The position numbers and the translations under genes were made by a program. This document shows positions 1-8,780 of a stretch of DNA of 64,000 nucleotides, piece by piece. The stretch is taken from positions 62,001-126,000 of the forward strand of contig CAZWXD010000001.1 of NCBI GenBank assembly GCA_964638035.1, in the 5' to 3' direction. Origin of the DNA: JAGGAG01 sp964638035. Its GTDB lineage: Bacteria > Gemmatimonadota > Gemmatimonadetes > Gemmatimonadales > GWC2-71-9. The notes under the pieces were generated by a model. The model was not told the DNA's origin. It worked only from the letters and a program-made list of their open reading frames with translations, and did not search any database. The first letter of the stretch is position 1, and each line of letters begins with the position of its first letter.

Positions 1-420
1 CCCGGGGGCGGCGAGACGGATCGCTGCATACGCATGGCCTGCATCCGCGATCGTCGTGCCCTCGACTTCCCGTTGCACCGCGTCCCGGAGGGGCCCTGCC
101 GGAGCGCGCAGGGCGGCACGCACCAGCGGCGCCAGCAGGAGCACGATCCCGAGGTTGGTATTGACCGGTGTCACGCGGCGGGTGGCCTCGATGGCTGCGA
201 GGATCGTCTCACCCAGCGGACGCTCGCCCGCATGCAGGAGCACCGGCCCGATGGCCATGGCACTCGCCACGAAGTCCTCGTGGCGCATGTCGTGGAATGG
301 CTGTCCGGGGGAGACATTGCCCGGCTTGGGGGCCCGGGCCTCGAGCAGGCATGCCAGTTGTGCGGCAGCGGCGATCCGCGCCGATGGGCGCGTCGTGTGG
401 CGGGTTGTCCCGTTGCTCAC
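1..420 (-). CDS. CitG/MdcB-like triphosphoribosyl-dephospho-CoA synthase family protein, partial
   Basis: The gene starts at a GTG (418-420) that overlaps the stop of the RimK-like gene as GTGA and runs off the left edge, so only about 140 N-terminal residues are visible. I translated it by hand from the reverse strand. The segments ARAPKPGNVSPGQPFHDM and TPVNTNLGIVLLLAPL match the conserved start of the CitG/MdcB family, which makes the 2'-(5''-triphosphoribosyl)-3'-dephospho-CoA prosthetic-group precursor of citrate and malonate lyases. No lyase gene is nearby. Coupling to H4MPT genes suggests a phosphoribosyl-transfer step in C1-cofactor synthesis, which is inference. The C-terminus is not visible. 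Confidence 0.75.
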   Translation of the reverse strand, partial: MSNGTTRHTTRPSARIAAAAQLACLLEARAPKPGNVSPGQPFHDMRHEDFVASAMAIGPVLLHAGERPLGETILAAIEATRRVTPVNTNLGIVLLLAPLVRAALRAPAGPLRDAVQREVEGTTIADAGHAYAAIRLAAPG

Positions 421-1340
421 GACGGGACGGATGCTGCACCAGCCGCCGTGGGGGCCCGGCGCCCGGGCTCCCCGGCCTGCTGCATGGCAAACTCCACCAG
501 GGCGCCCGCGACATCGATGCCGGTGGCGCGCTGCAACCCCTCCCAGCCCGGGATCCCATTCACCTCGAGCACGTACACCCGCCCATCGCGGCCGGGCAGG
601 AGGTCCACCCCGGCGTAGGCGGCCCCGACGGCTGCTGCCGCGCGCACGGCAAGCCCCGCAAGCTCGGGAGCCAGGTCGATGGCGTGCGCGTCGCCGCCTC
701 GCGCGACATTGGTGCGCCATCCCGGGGCGCGCCGCTCGATCGCACCGAGCACCCGCCCACCCACCACGAACGCACGAATGTCCGCGCCGTCGTGTGGCAC
801 CGTCCGCTGCAGGTAGAAGACACCCTGGATCCGCTGGATCGTCCGGAACACCCGCCACGCCAGGTCCGCATCCTCCACCCGGAGCATGCCCAGCCCCATC
901 GAGCCGAACAGCGGCTTCACGATCACGTCGCCGCCCAGCTCCCGGAACCCCGCCTCCGCCGCCTCCAGCGTGTCGCACGCCAGCGTGTCCGGCACCAGGA
1001 GGCCGGCGTCCTGCAGGATGCCGGTGGTCCAGGCCTTGTCCACCGTCTGCTCGATCGCCCGGGCGCTGTTCAGCACCAAGGTGCCGCAGTCGGCGAGCCG
1101 GTGCAGCACGTCAACACGGTAGATGAGCTGTTCGAGGGAGCCTGAGGGAATGATGCGGGCCAGGACGACATCGGCCGCGGAGAGGTCATCGCCCGCCGCC
1201 GTCACCGTGGCATGGCGCCCGGCCCGGAGCACCAGGTCTTCGTAGCGGAGCAGGCGGTGCTGCGCGCCGCGTGCCCGGGCGGCCCGCTCGAGTTCGTCGG
1301 TGTGCCAGCCGCCCCGGGCACTGAGCGTCACGATGCGCAT
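417..1340 (-). CDS. RimK-like ATP-grasp ligase (glutamate ligase type)
   Basis: This 307-residue protein has the RimK/MptN/CofF ATP-grasp layout. An N-terminal pre-ATP-grasp region is followed by an ATP-binding core with DVIVKPLFGSMGLGM (about 140-154) and a C-terminal metal-binding segment with YVLEVNGIPGW. The family adds glutamate or similar amino acids to a carboxylate using ATP. Archaeal relatives glutamylate tetrahydrosarcinapterin and F420. Beside mch and fhc, the likely substrate is H4MPT or the methanofuran-like carrier, which in methylotrophs bears a polyglutamate tail. The exact substrate is not shown by the sequence. ATG start; the end overlaps the CitG-like gene by four bases. 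Confidence 0.8.
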   Translation of the reverse strand: MRIVTLSARGGWHTDELERAARARGAQHRLLRYEDLVLRAGRHATVTAAGDDLSAADVVLARIIPSGSLEQLIYRVDVLHRLADCGTLVLNSARAIEQTVDKAWTTGILQDAGLLVPDTLACDTLEAAEAGFRELGGDVIVKPLFGSMGLGMLRVEDADLAWRVFRTIQRIQGVFYLQRTVPHDGADIRAFVVGGRVLGAIERRAPGWRTNVARGGDAHAIDLAPELAGLAVRAAAAVGAAYAGVDLLPGRDGRVYVLEVNGIPGWEGLQRATGIDVAGALVEFAMQQAGEPGRRAPTAAGAASVPS

Positions 1341-1400
1341 CGTCAGGTGGAGGGCACGGCATGGCAGCTCCCGGCCGCCATGCCGGCCCGGGCCCCACTC

Positions 1401-2162
1401 CTACGGGTGCACGCCGATCATGCCGCGCTGCCCACCCGTCGAGAAATTCGGGATGTCATTGAACACCCGGGAAAACGCCTGGCTCCCGATTCCCTTCGTG
1501 AGCGCCGCCATGTCGGCAAAGCAGAGTTCGGCCTGGCGCTGCAGCGCCGGGGGCTTCCCGTCAAGGTTCGAGACGAAGCGGGTGCCCTCGGCGCTGGTGT
1601 ACCCGATGTCCGCGAGGGCGGTCCGGACCAGGTCGAGGTGGCGTGCGTAGCCTGCCTCGAAGGCCGCGGCGTCGGTCGGCGTGCCATAGAACATCGTCGC
1701 GACCACCGCGCATGGCGCATCGTTGGGGGGCGTGGTCTCCTCGCCAATCATCAGGAGGGCCCCGCCAGGCGCCACGAAGTTGGCCAGGTCACCGCCGATC
1801 GCCTTGAACCCGGGCGTGGCCATCGCTGCCTTCAGTGCATCCATGGTGGGGAAGAAGAGCTGCGCCTGCCGGTAGTACTCCGGCTTCCCCCCGGTCACGC
1901 CCTCGGTGAAGCGGGTGAGCTTCGCGCTGGTGAAGCCGACTTCCTTCTGGTGCTGCTCCACGAGCTTGAGGTGGCCCGGGTAGTACTTCTCGAAGGCCGC
2001 GGTGTCCTTCGGCCAGGAGTACACGACCGAGATGACGGCCCGCGGCGGGCCGGCGGGGGCTGGTGCCGCGGCCATCGCCGTATCGGCCGCAGGCTTGGCA
2101 TCCTTCGGTGCGCTGCAGGCGGCCACCAGGGCCGCGAGGGACAGGGATGCGATGGTGCGCAT
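1401..2162 (-). CDS. Lipoprotein with two EthD-like (dimeric alpha-beta barrel) domains
   Basis: The start at 2162 gives a 253-residue protein with a lipoprotein signal ending in LVAACS, so it should be lipid-anchored outside the cytoplasm. The open frame continues upstream, but the lipobox fixes the start. After an Ala/Pro linker come two similar repeats, about residues 42-147 and 152-253, each with hydrophobic beta strands, a Y/F-x-x-H-L segment and an ALxxxxGSxxF-like helix. This resembles tandem EthD domains. EthD proteins accompany the degradation of ethers and related compounds, and their mechanism is poorly known. The gene lies between mch and the RimK-like gene with 47- and 60-base gaps, unlike the overlapping fhc genes, so membership in the pathway is uncertain. 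Confidence 0.6.
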   Translation of the reverse strand: MRTIASLSLAALVAACSAPKDAKPAADTAMAAAPAPAGPPRAVISVVYSWPKDTAAFEKYYPGHLKLVEQHQKEVGFTSAKLTRFTEGVTGGKPEYYRQAQLFFPTMDALKAAMATPGFKAIGGDLANFVAPGGALLMIGEETTPPNDAPCAVVATMFYGTPTDAAAFEAGYARHLDLVRTALADIGYTSAEGTRFVSNLDGKPPALQRQAELCFADMAALTKGIGSQAFSRVFNDIPNFSTGGQRGMIGVHP

Positions 2163-2209
2163 GGCGACTCCATTGGATGAGGGGCGGATGCAGGAAAGGG
2201 CCGTGCAGG

Positions 2210-3166
2210 TCATGGGGCCAGGGAGGCCCGCAAGACCTCCGGGTTGAGCCGGCCCCCGTGGAACGTGCGCCCGGTGACGGTGCTCGTCAGGTGCACCACC
2301 GCGGGGCTGAAGAGGAGCGGGTCGATCTGGTAGAAGTCCCGCCCGTACCGCTCGAAGATATCGAAGAACGGCGTGCCGTAGTCGCGCGATGCCATCGCCG
2401 GGAGCTCGCGAGCCAGGACCTCCAGCTCGGCATCGGGGGCCTCGATCGTGAGGTGCACCGTGCCACCATACAGGATGCAGTCGTTGGTCCGCCCGATCGC
2501 GCGCATGTCGTTCTTCGCCACCGGCGCCAGCGGTGCAAACCCCATCCCCGAGACCACCCTCCCGAGGTCGACGTGGAGCTGCTCCAGCTTGTGCATCGCC
2601 GTCTCGACCACCCGCGCAGTGACCTGGGCGCCACCAGCCAGGCTCGCCGTCGGGGCCACCAGGAAGGTGAGTTGCCACGGGGAGAGGCCTGCCTTCTGTG
2701 CCACCCAATCGGCCACTGCCGCCGTCGGGAGCTGCCGGCTCTCCACGACAAGGACGCCGTGCTCCGCCTGCTCCGCGTATCCCAGCTTCTGGAACAGTTC
2801 CTTCTCGACCCGGGCGTGCGCACGGAGCGGCCCCGAGCCCATCCCGAAGTAGCCCTCGGGCGAGATGGCCCATCCGGCATACTGGGATGCCATGCAGGCC
2901 ACGAGTGGGTGGTCCGTCCAGACGGTGAGGCCCGGCCAGGCATCGCTCCCCACCTGCACCTGCGCCGGCGCGATGTTGCCGAGCCCGCCCATGCAGATCT
3001 CGGCAAGTGCGAGGCCGGCATCCAGGCCGCCACGTTCGTGGATCCCGCAGTCGATCACCCGCGCGCCGTTCTCGAGCTCGTGCACGGCCACGCGCATGAG
3101 GGCGGCGTGCTCGGCCATGCCGTCAGCAATGTCGAGTGCCAGTGCATTCAGGTCCAGGCTGCTCAT
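2210..3166 (-). CDS. mch: Methenyltetrahydromethanopterin cyclohydrolase
   Basis: At 318 residues this is normal Mch length. It hydrolyses 5,10-methenyl-H4MPT to 5-formyl-H4MPT, the step after MtdB in formaldehyde oxidation. Family features include an N-terminal helical part with ARVIDCGIHERGGLDAG, the central SPEGYFGMGSGPLRA, and a C-terminal RTNDCILYGGTV segment. The ATG at 3166 overlaps the fhcC stop as ATGA, supporting translational coupling. The protein is cytoplasmic, with no signal peptide. All four H4MPT steps are encoded within 9 kb, so the assignment is firm by both sequence and context. Confidence 0.95.
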   Translation of the reverse strand: MSSLDLNALALDIADGMAEHAALMRVAVHELENGARVIDCGIHERGGLDAGLALAEICMGGLGNIAPAQVQVGSDAWPGLTVWTDHPLVACMASQYAGWAISPEGYFGMGSGPLRAHARVEKELFQKLGYAEQAEHGVLVVESRQLPTAAVADWVAQKAGLSPWQLTFLVAPTASLAGGAQVTARVVETAMHKLEQLHVDLGRVVSGMGFAPLAPVAKNDMRAIGRTNDCILYGGTVHLTIEAPDAELEVLARELPAMASRDYGTPFFDIFERYGRDFYQIDPLLFSPAVVHLTSTVTGRTFHGGRLNPEVLRASLAP

Positions 3167-3918
3167 CGTGGCTCCAGCACCAGGATCTCTCCCCGTCCCA
3201 GGTCGCCCAGGTCACCGCTCCACCGCTGCCACCTGCCCGCGAGTGCGGCCGCCACCCCGAGGCCGTGCCGACCCGTCAGCCGACGGAGCAACACGGCAAG
3301 GAACGTGGGCTGGAAGGTACAGGCAAGTCGGTACGCCGGCGGCACGACGACGGGCCCTGCGGCCACGATGGATCCGCGTGCGTTGAGGATCCCGGCGTCC
3401 GGCCCCAGCGCGCCCAGGCAGACAAGCGTGCCCGCAAGCATGGAGTAGGCAGCGCCACGCCCGGCGCTGCCACCCACGGCGAGCAGCCCCCGGCGCATTG
3501 CCCGGCCGGCGCCGGCACCAACATTCCCGTGCACCACCACCTCACCGCCGGTCATGCCACGCTTCCGGCCCGGGGCCGCGCCGGCCACGCCGTCACCCGC
3601 GTTGCCGCGCACGATGAGGAGCCCACCGGCCTGCCCGGTCGCAGCGCCATGGCCGACGCTGCCCAGCACCTCCACCGTTCCCGCCGCCAGCCCGGCACCG
3701 ACCCAGTCGGCCCGTTCCCAATTGCCGTCGAGCAGGGCGCGGCCTCCGGGCGCGCCGCTCACCGTGGCCACGTCGCCCAGCGCCACGCGACGCCCGTCCA
3801 CCGTGACCTCCCGTCGGCACATCGCCCCGGCGTCGAGGGCCTCCCAGCCCGGCATGAAGAGGTCACGACAATCCATTCGCCCCGGCGCCGGGTCCAGCAC
3901 CACGCGCAGGCCGCTCAT
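3163..3918 (-). CDS. fhcC: Formyltransferase/hydrolase complex subunit C (FwdC/FmdC family)
   Basis: This 251-residue protein carries the Gly-rich parallel beta-helix repeats of the FwdC family (also found at the end of glutamate synthase): VGHGAATGQAGGLLIVRGNAGD, GGEVVVHGNVGAGAG and later copies. FhcC is the scaffold of the bacterial FhcABCD complex, which moves a formyl group from formyl-H4MPT via methanofuran-like carrier to formate. The ATG at 3918 is the start that gives an ATGA overlap with fhcD; the frame stays open far upstream as an artefact of GC richness. No membrane segment or signal peptide is seen. Confidence 0.9.
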   Translation of the reverse strand: MSGLRVVLDPAPGRMDCRDLFMPGWEALDAGAMCRREVTVDGRRVALGDVATVSGAPGGRALLDGNWERADWVGAGLAAGTVEVLGSVGHGAATGQAGGLLIVRGNAGDGVAGAAPGRKRGMTGGEVVVHGNVGAGAGRAMRRGLLAVGGSAGRGAAYSMLAGTLVCLGALGPDAGILNARGSIVAAGPVVVPPAYRLACTFQPTFLAVLLRRLTGRHGLGVAAALAGRWQRWSGDLGDLGRGEILVLEPR

Positions 3919-4814
3919 GTCGTGCTCGCCATGATCTTCTGCAGGTGGAAGTGATGGGGCCCGAGCTTGCCGCCGTAGTTGCCCGCCGAGATGGCCACCA
4001 CGCCTTCGCGGCAGGCCGCATCGATGCCCACGCGCATCGCGCCGGCGATGGCCTCCGCCGAGAGCCCGTTGAGCACGATCTCGAGCACCGAGTTCACGCC
4101 ATCGGGAAGGGCAGTGTCCGTGACCGCCCGCAGCGTCGGGCACCAGGCATCGTTGGTCGAGGCGATCATCGTCTTGGACGTCCGGCTCCCCACCTTGCTT
4201 CCGCTCCGCACCACCCCGCCAGGGAAGGGCAGGATGATGCCTTCCCGCCCCTGCATGGCATCCACGGCGGCCTCGGCGGCCGCCAGGGCGCTCGCCGCAT
4301 CGCGCGCCAGCATCAGGAAGTTGCCGCCGCCCACGCACTTCACCATCCCGAAGCTCTCCTGCACCAGGAACTCGCCCTCCATCACCGGCACCCGCCAGAA
4401 GCGCTCGCCGCCGATGACCTTGCTGGCCTGGAAGCCGTCACCGAAGTAGCGGAGCGCCGACCCCACCTTTACGCGGTCCGGCGCACCGGGGAGGCCGTCG
4501 AAGCACGCGGTGGTCGGGCAGGTGAGGATGGTCTGCCCCACGCGCTCGATGAGCCGCTTGGCGAGTTCGTCCCGGGCCATCACCATGAGCAGCACGCTCA
4601 CGCCGGGCCGGCCGTCGGGCGTCTCCGCGGGCTCGAGCGGGCGCTCGATGCCTGCCTCGCACTTGCACCCGATCACCGAAGTGGCGAACCCGGTGAGCTT
4701 CAGGGCGGCCTCGCGGGCCCAGCGCGGGCTGGCCGCGGTGATGACCAGCCGCGCGGCGCGCATGGTGAACGCCTCGGCGAAGGTGTCCTCGATCGTCACG
4801 CCGCGGAGCTGCAT
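3915..4814 (-). CDS. fhcD: Formylmethanofuran:H4MPT formyltransferase, FhcD/Ftr
   Basis: The 299-residue product is full length for Ftr. It transfers the formyl group from N5-formyl-H4MPT to the methanofuran-type carrier (the oxidative direction here). Recognisable segments are GVTIEDTFAEAFTMRAARL at the N-terminus, GFATSVIGCKCEAGIE, LTCPTTACFDGLPG and the C-terminal AISAGNYGGKLGPHHFHLQ. The ATG shares a base with the fhcA stop (TGATG), and the stop overlaps the fhcC start. In methylotrophs FhcD is part of a stable FhcABCD complex, unlike the free archaeal Ftr. Confidence 0.95.
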   Translation of the reverse strand: MQLRGVTIEDTFAEAFTMRAARLVITAASPRWAREAALKLTGFATSVIGCKCEAGIERPLEPAETPDGRPGVSVLLMVMARDELAKRLIERVGQTILTCPTTACFDGLPGAPDRVKVGSALRYFGDGFQASKVIGGERFWRVPVMEGEFLVQESFGMVKCVGGGNFLMLARDAASALAAAEAAVDAMQGREGIILPFPGGVVRSGSKVGSRTSKTMIASTNDAWCPTLRAVTDTALPDGVNSVLEIVLNGLSAEAIAGAMRVGIDAACREGVVAISAGNYGGKLGPHHFHLQKIMASTT

Positions 4815-6451
4815 CAGCCGGCTCCCTGGGGCGCGTCGGGCAGGTCGGTGATCGCCCAGCCGTCAAACGGCACCGAGCTCCACCGGTTGAAGTGCTCCCG
4901 CACGCCGGGCACCACCGCGTCGTCATAGCCGGGCGCCAGGTAGAGCCGCCGTCCTGTCGGGGCCCGCCGGAGGTGTCCTTCCTCCACCACCAGCTCGCCC
5001 GCCTTGAACACGTACCGGGGTGAGGCGAACATCGCCGCGATGTCGTCCTGCCGGTCGTAGAGCGTGATGTCGGCATCGGCGCCAGCACCCAGGTGGCCCT
5101 TGTGATGGAGGCCGAGGAGGCGGGCAGGCCCCGCGCGCGTGATGATGGCGACCTCGCCCAGGGTGTACTCCCGTGCGAGGCCGTCCTGCAGCGCGCTCCC
5201 GGCCAGGAACTTCGGGTTGACCCGTGCGAGCGCCGCATCGCGCGCCCCCCGGTCCATCAGGAGCTGGATGAGCGACGGGTACGCGAGGAAGCTCCCGCCG
5301 TTCGGGTGGTCGGTGGAGAGCACCACCCGCCATGGATCGCTGGCAAGCAGGAAGAGCTCGAGCCCGACCGCCCACTGCAATGCCGCCACCGCGGCCTTCT
5401 CCCGGTACTCCAGCGGCACGATGCCGCAGCCGGTTTCCAGCTCGATGTCGATGTTGACCCACTTCCGGCCGCTCGACTTGTGGAGCAGGTACTCCACCGG
5501 GCCGTCGGCGGTGACGGTGGTGGCCGGGCCGAACATCACCTGGCCCACGTCCACGCTGAGCTCGGGATGCGTGTTGACCCACTCGATCAGCTCGCGTGCC
5601 CCCGACTTCCACCCGCCGCCTGCCCCGTAGGCGTGGAACTGGAGGTGGGTGAGGTGCGCCCGCCGTCCGGCCAGCGCACGCATGGTCTCGAGGGTGGTAT
5701 CCACGTTTCCCGGCATGCCGAGGTTGTTGCAGTGCAGGTGGATCGGGTGGGGAAGCTGCATGGCATTGGCCGCGTCGGCCAGCGTCTCCACGATGGCCCG
5801 CGGCGTCACCCGCGAACTGCCCAGCGCATCATCGAGCCCGGTGATGTTCCGTTGCGGGGTCTTCCACGCTTCGCCCCCGCCCGGGTTCACGACCTTGATG
5901 GCCCAGGCACCCACCGACTGCATCAGCCACCCGGCGTAGTCGCGGGCCCGGTCGCGTTCGCCCTGGTCCACCAGGCGCAGCAGGTACTCGTCGTTCCCCA
6001 TCAGCACGAAGAAGCCCGAGTCCACGCACGGCGTGTCGGCCATCTCCAGGTGGGCATGGCGCGCCGTCAACGGCGCGACCGCGGCGTCGAACACCGTGGT
6101 GTAGCCCAGGCCTGCGTAGCGGTAGCCGGTCGTGAATGTCGTGGGGATCGTCCCGCCGGTACCCGACCGGCCGCGATGGCCACCCGCCAGGAGCGGCGCT
6201 GGCGCAGGATGCGCGGCGCGCTCGTCGGGCAGGAGGCGGCGCCCGTGGTTGCAGGTGGAACTGGCCACGTGGCTGTGGATGTCCACGCCGCCCGGCATGA
6301 GGATGAGGCCGTGGGCATCCAGCGTGGGCGAGCCGGGCGGCAGGGATGCCACGATGCGCCCGTCGGCGATGCAGACGTCGCGCACCACGCCGTCCACGCC
6401 ATTGGCCGGGTCGTACACCACGGCGCCGACGATCCGCAGTGAGCCGCTCAT
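4814..6451 (-). CDS. fhcA: Formyltransferase/hydrolase complex subunit A (FwdA/FmdA amidohydrolase)
   Basis: The start MSGSLR at 6451 gives 545 residues and an ATGA overlap with fhcB; the frame is open further upstream without a better start. FhcA is the amidohydrolase subunit that releases formate from the formylated carrier. The binuclear-metal signature is intact: His59-x-His61 in VDIHSHV, Lys186 in AIKVVNPG (carboxylated in archaeal FwdA), His238 and His240, His266/269/273 in AHLTHLQFH, and Asp381 in LSTDHPNGG. This supports an active hydrolase. Residue numbers are counted in this protein; the roles are by analogy with the archaeal enzyme. Confidence 0.95.
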   Translation of the reverse strand: MSGSLRIVGAVVYDPANGVDGVVRDVCIADGRIVASLPPGSPTLDAHGLILMPGGVDIHSHVASSTCNHGRRLLPDERAAHPAPAPLLAGGHRGRSGTGGTIPTTFTTGYRYAGLGYTTVFDAAVAPLTARHAHLEMADTPCVDSGFFVLMGNDEYLLRLVDQGERDRARDYAGWLMQSVGAWAIKVVNPGGGEAWKTPQRNITGLDDALGSSRVTPRAIVETLADAANAMQLPHPIHLHCNNLGMPGNVDTTLETMRALAGRRAHLTHLQFHAYGAGGGWKSGARELIEWVNTHPELSVDVGQVMFGPATTVTADGPVEYLLHKSSGRKWVNIDIELETGCGIVPLEYREKAAVAALQWAVGLELFLLASDPWRVVLSTDHPNGGSFLAYPSLIQLLMDRGARDAALARVNPKFLAGSALQDGLAREYTLGEVAIITRAGPARLLGLHHKGHLGAGADADITLYDRQDDIAAMFASPRYVFKAGELVVEEGHLRRAPTGRRLYLAPGYDDAVVPGVREHFNRWSSVPFDGWAITDLPDAPQGAG

Positions 6452-7686
6452 GCGGTGGCGCTCCGGAGGGCGTGCTCCACCACCTGGCCCAGCGCCGCGC
6501 ATGTCGCGGCCGCCGAGCGGGCGCCATCGAGCACGGCGGCCACGTTGAGCGGCACGTCGTCGGCGCGATACACGGTGCCGCCCTCATGCACCCCGAGCAC
6601 GCCGGTGTCAATGGCGACGCGCGCGCCGGGTGCCTCGCTCGCCCCGGGCCCGACGTACACCACGCGGCCCGCCAGTCGCGTTGCAACGGGGGGCACCGCC
6701 CGCCAGTCGCCGGCCACCAGCATGGCTTCGACTCCGCCCGCGGCCGTGCGCCGGTCGGCACCGGTGCGGTACTCGGGGAAGCCACTCCGGTAGGTGACGC
6801 CGAGCGGGTATCCCGCCTGCCAGGTCAGGAGAGCCTCGGCGCCATTGCGGTTTCCGCCATCGCGCAGGGTGAGGAGCGCGGCGCGCGTGGGCTCGTTCAA
6901 GGCCTGGGCGAGTGCGATGAGCGACTCGCTCCGCTCGGGCACCCGCGCCGGGTCGCCGTCCTCGGCCGGTGCGATGATGCCCACGTACCGGGCGCAGAGC
7001 AGGCGGCGCGAGGCATCGGCCAGGAAAGCCAGGTGGGCTGGCGGCGTCACCGTGCGTCCCATGGCGGCGGCTCGCAGGAGGCTCAGGGCGAGGAGCTCGT
7101 CGGCCGGCGCCATCGCCCCAGCGACATCGGCACCCTCGAGCAACCCGTCGGCCCCGATCCGCACGGCGATGACCTGGCGGCCAGCGCGGCCCCCGGCGAT
7201 GTGCGTGCCGGCCCGGTCGATGATGCGCCGCTGCACGCATGGCAGTCGGTCGGGGCCCACGCCCCAGAGGAGGATGACGTCAGCCCGGTTGGCCAGCTCG
7301 CCCATCGTGGCTGCCGCCCGCCCGCGTCGCTGGCCCGCGACGATGGCCTGCTCGGCCGCGACCGAGGTGGCGGTCTCGATCTCCGCGCCGAGCGCGTCCG
7401 CGAGGGCAACAACGGGACGCATCGCCTCGATGGAGAGGCCGGGGGCCAGGCACGTCACCACGTTGCCATGGGCCGCCACGAGCAGGCCAGCGGCAACCTC
7501 GAGGGCAGCATCGAGCGATGCCGGCTGCCCGTCCACCAGGATCCGGTCCGGCACGGAGCCATGACCGAACCAGGCCCCCGCGTGCGGACACGCTCCCTCG
7601 ACACGCACGGTGCCGCCCTCCACGTGCACCATCACCTCGCAGAGGAGGCCGCAGCCCAGCGAGGTCGCAGCCACGACGCGGCTCAT
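6448..7686 (-). CDS. fhcB: Formyltransferase/hydrolase complex subunit B (FwdB/FmdB-related)
   Basis: The protein has 412 residues, starting at MSRVVAATS to overlap the ATP-grasp gene as ATGA. It is related to the molybdopterin or tungstopterin dehydrogenase subunit of archaeal formylmethanofuran dehydrogenase. An N-terminal CGLLCEV-like segment (residues 12-18) remains. The place where archaeal enzymes have the metal-binding Cys (an A-S-V-C-H-G context, from memory) reads TATSVAAE here (about 106-112), with no Cys. That fits the bacterial Fhc complex, which hydrolyses rather than oxidises the formyl carrier and has lost redox cofactors. Its remaining role is structural or in assembly. Confidence 0.88.
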   Translation of the reverse strand: MSRVVAATSLGCGLLCEVMVHVEGGTVRVEGACPHAGAWFGHGSVPDRILVDGQPASLDAALEVAAGLLVAAHGNVVTCLAPGLSIEAMRPVVALADALGAEIETATSVAAEQAIVAGQRRGRAAATMGELANRADVILLWGVGPDRLPCVQRRIIDRAGTHIAGGRAGRQVIAVRIGADGLLEGADVAGAMAPADELLALSLLRAAAMGRTVTPPAHLAFLADASRRLLCARYVGIIAPAEDGDPARVPERSESLIALAQALNEPTRAALLTLRDGGNRNGAEALLTWQAGYPLGVTYRSGFPEYRTGADRRTAAGGVEAMLVAGDWRAVPPVATRLAGRVVYVGPGASEAPGARVAIDTGVLGVHEGGTVYRADDVPLNVAAVLDGARSAAATCAALGQVVEHALRSATA

Positions 7687-8780
7687 GCGGCGCGCACCCG
7701 GTCGGCCTTGCGACGGAGCAAGGCGAGGCACTCCCCGGCGGTGCTGGCCGCAGCAAGGACGGTGCAGATGGGCGCCCCTGCAGGCACCGGGCTCCCGGTG
7801 GTCGGGATGTCCCGCACGTCGTCGTCCTGGAGCCACGAATCGGTGTTGCCCATGGTGCGGGCCTCCGTGGCGTAGACCACTGCCTTGCCGGTCACCCGCC
7901 CGCCTGGCCATGCCGGCAGGCTCGCCTGCCGGCCTTCCGAAGCCTCGGCGTGGCTGGTGAAGAGCGTGGTGCCCAGCGCCCGCTCGGCCAGCTCGGCCGA
8001 CGCGGTCCACCGCGGGTTCACCTCGATCACCACGGCCTCGCCATGCCGTGCGATGAAGTCGATCCCGTTGAGCCCGCGCAATCCGAAGGCCCGTGCGAGG
8101 GCTCGCGCAGCAGCCAGCGCGGATGCTGCCAGCTCATCCTGGCGCGGCAGGACGTCCTGGCCGGCCAGGTTACCGCACCAGGTGAACCCGTGCGCGCCGA
8201 ACGCTGCGTCGCCCACCAACTGCCGGGTCATGGTCACGGGCACCACGGCTGCGCCATCGGCCAGGAAGAGCAGCGAGCCAGGCACGCCCGCGACCTCCTC
8301 CTGCAGGTAGGTGTCATCTCCGGCCGCCTCGCATCCGGGCCATCGCGACACGCCGTGACCGCCGCCGCTCGCGCGCGGCTTCCGGAGGAGGGCCGGTCCT
8401 CCGGCAACGGCGGCGCCGACGACGCGGGCCCCAGGCAGGCCGCTTGACTCGAGCACCTGCGCCACGAGTTCAGGCTGCCGCGCGCGCCTCACCACCGCGC
8501 CACCATTGCCGAGCACCTGGCGTGACGTTCCGAGGACCTCGAGCACGCCGGGCGCGTTCTCCAGGTTTGAGGTCCAGGCCAGGTGCCGGCTCGACGGGGC
8601 GTGGTGCGCGAGGGCCCCGGCGTCGAACGGCGAGAGCGTGCGGTGGGCGGCGGGCACAGGTGCCGGCTCAACCAGGTCGCGATCGCCAAATGCATCGATG
8701 GTGGCCACTTCCAGCCCCGCCACGAGTGCCGATCGCGCGAGTGAACGCACCGAGTAGCCCACCGCGAGGATGTCCAGCAT
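7683..8780 (-). CDS. ATP-grasp family protein of the H4MPT locus
   Basis: A 365-residue protein with an N-terminal Rossmann-like region (MLDILAVGYSVRSLARSA) and an ATP-grasp core: RKPRASGGGHGVSRWPG (about 130-146), DTYLQEEV, and IEVNPRWTASAEL near residue 235. It resembles the carboligase-like ATP-grasp group (COG2232 type). Such proteins recur in bacterial and archaeal C1-carrier clusters, and activation plus ligation of a carboxylate in cofactor synthesis is the likely chemistry. The substrate is unknown. It is coupled by overlap to fhcB and to the DUF1464-like gene. Confidence 0.7.
   Translation of the reverse strand: MLDILAVGYSVRSLARSALVAGLEVATIDAFGDRDLVEPAPVPAAHRTLSPFDAGALAHHAPSSRHLAWTSNLENAPGVLEVLGTSRQVLGNGGAVVRRARQPELVAQVLESSGLPGARVVGAAVAGGPALLRKPRASGGGHGVSRWPGCEAAGDDTYLQEEVAGVPGSLLFLADGAAVVPVTMTRQLVGDAAFGAHGFTWCGNLAGQDVLPRQDELAASALAAARALARAFGLRGLNGIDFIARHGEAVVIEVNPRWTASAELAERALGTTLFTSHAEASEGRQASLPAWPGGRVTGKAVVYATEARTMGNTDSWLQDDDVRDIPTTGSPVPAGAPICTVLAAASTAGECLALLRRKADRVRAA

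Noticed and set aside
2163..2873. N-terminal extension of the EthD-like protein
   Set aside because: The open frame runs antisense-phase through mch coding sequence; the lipoprotein signal and lipobox begin at 2162.
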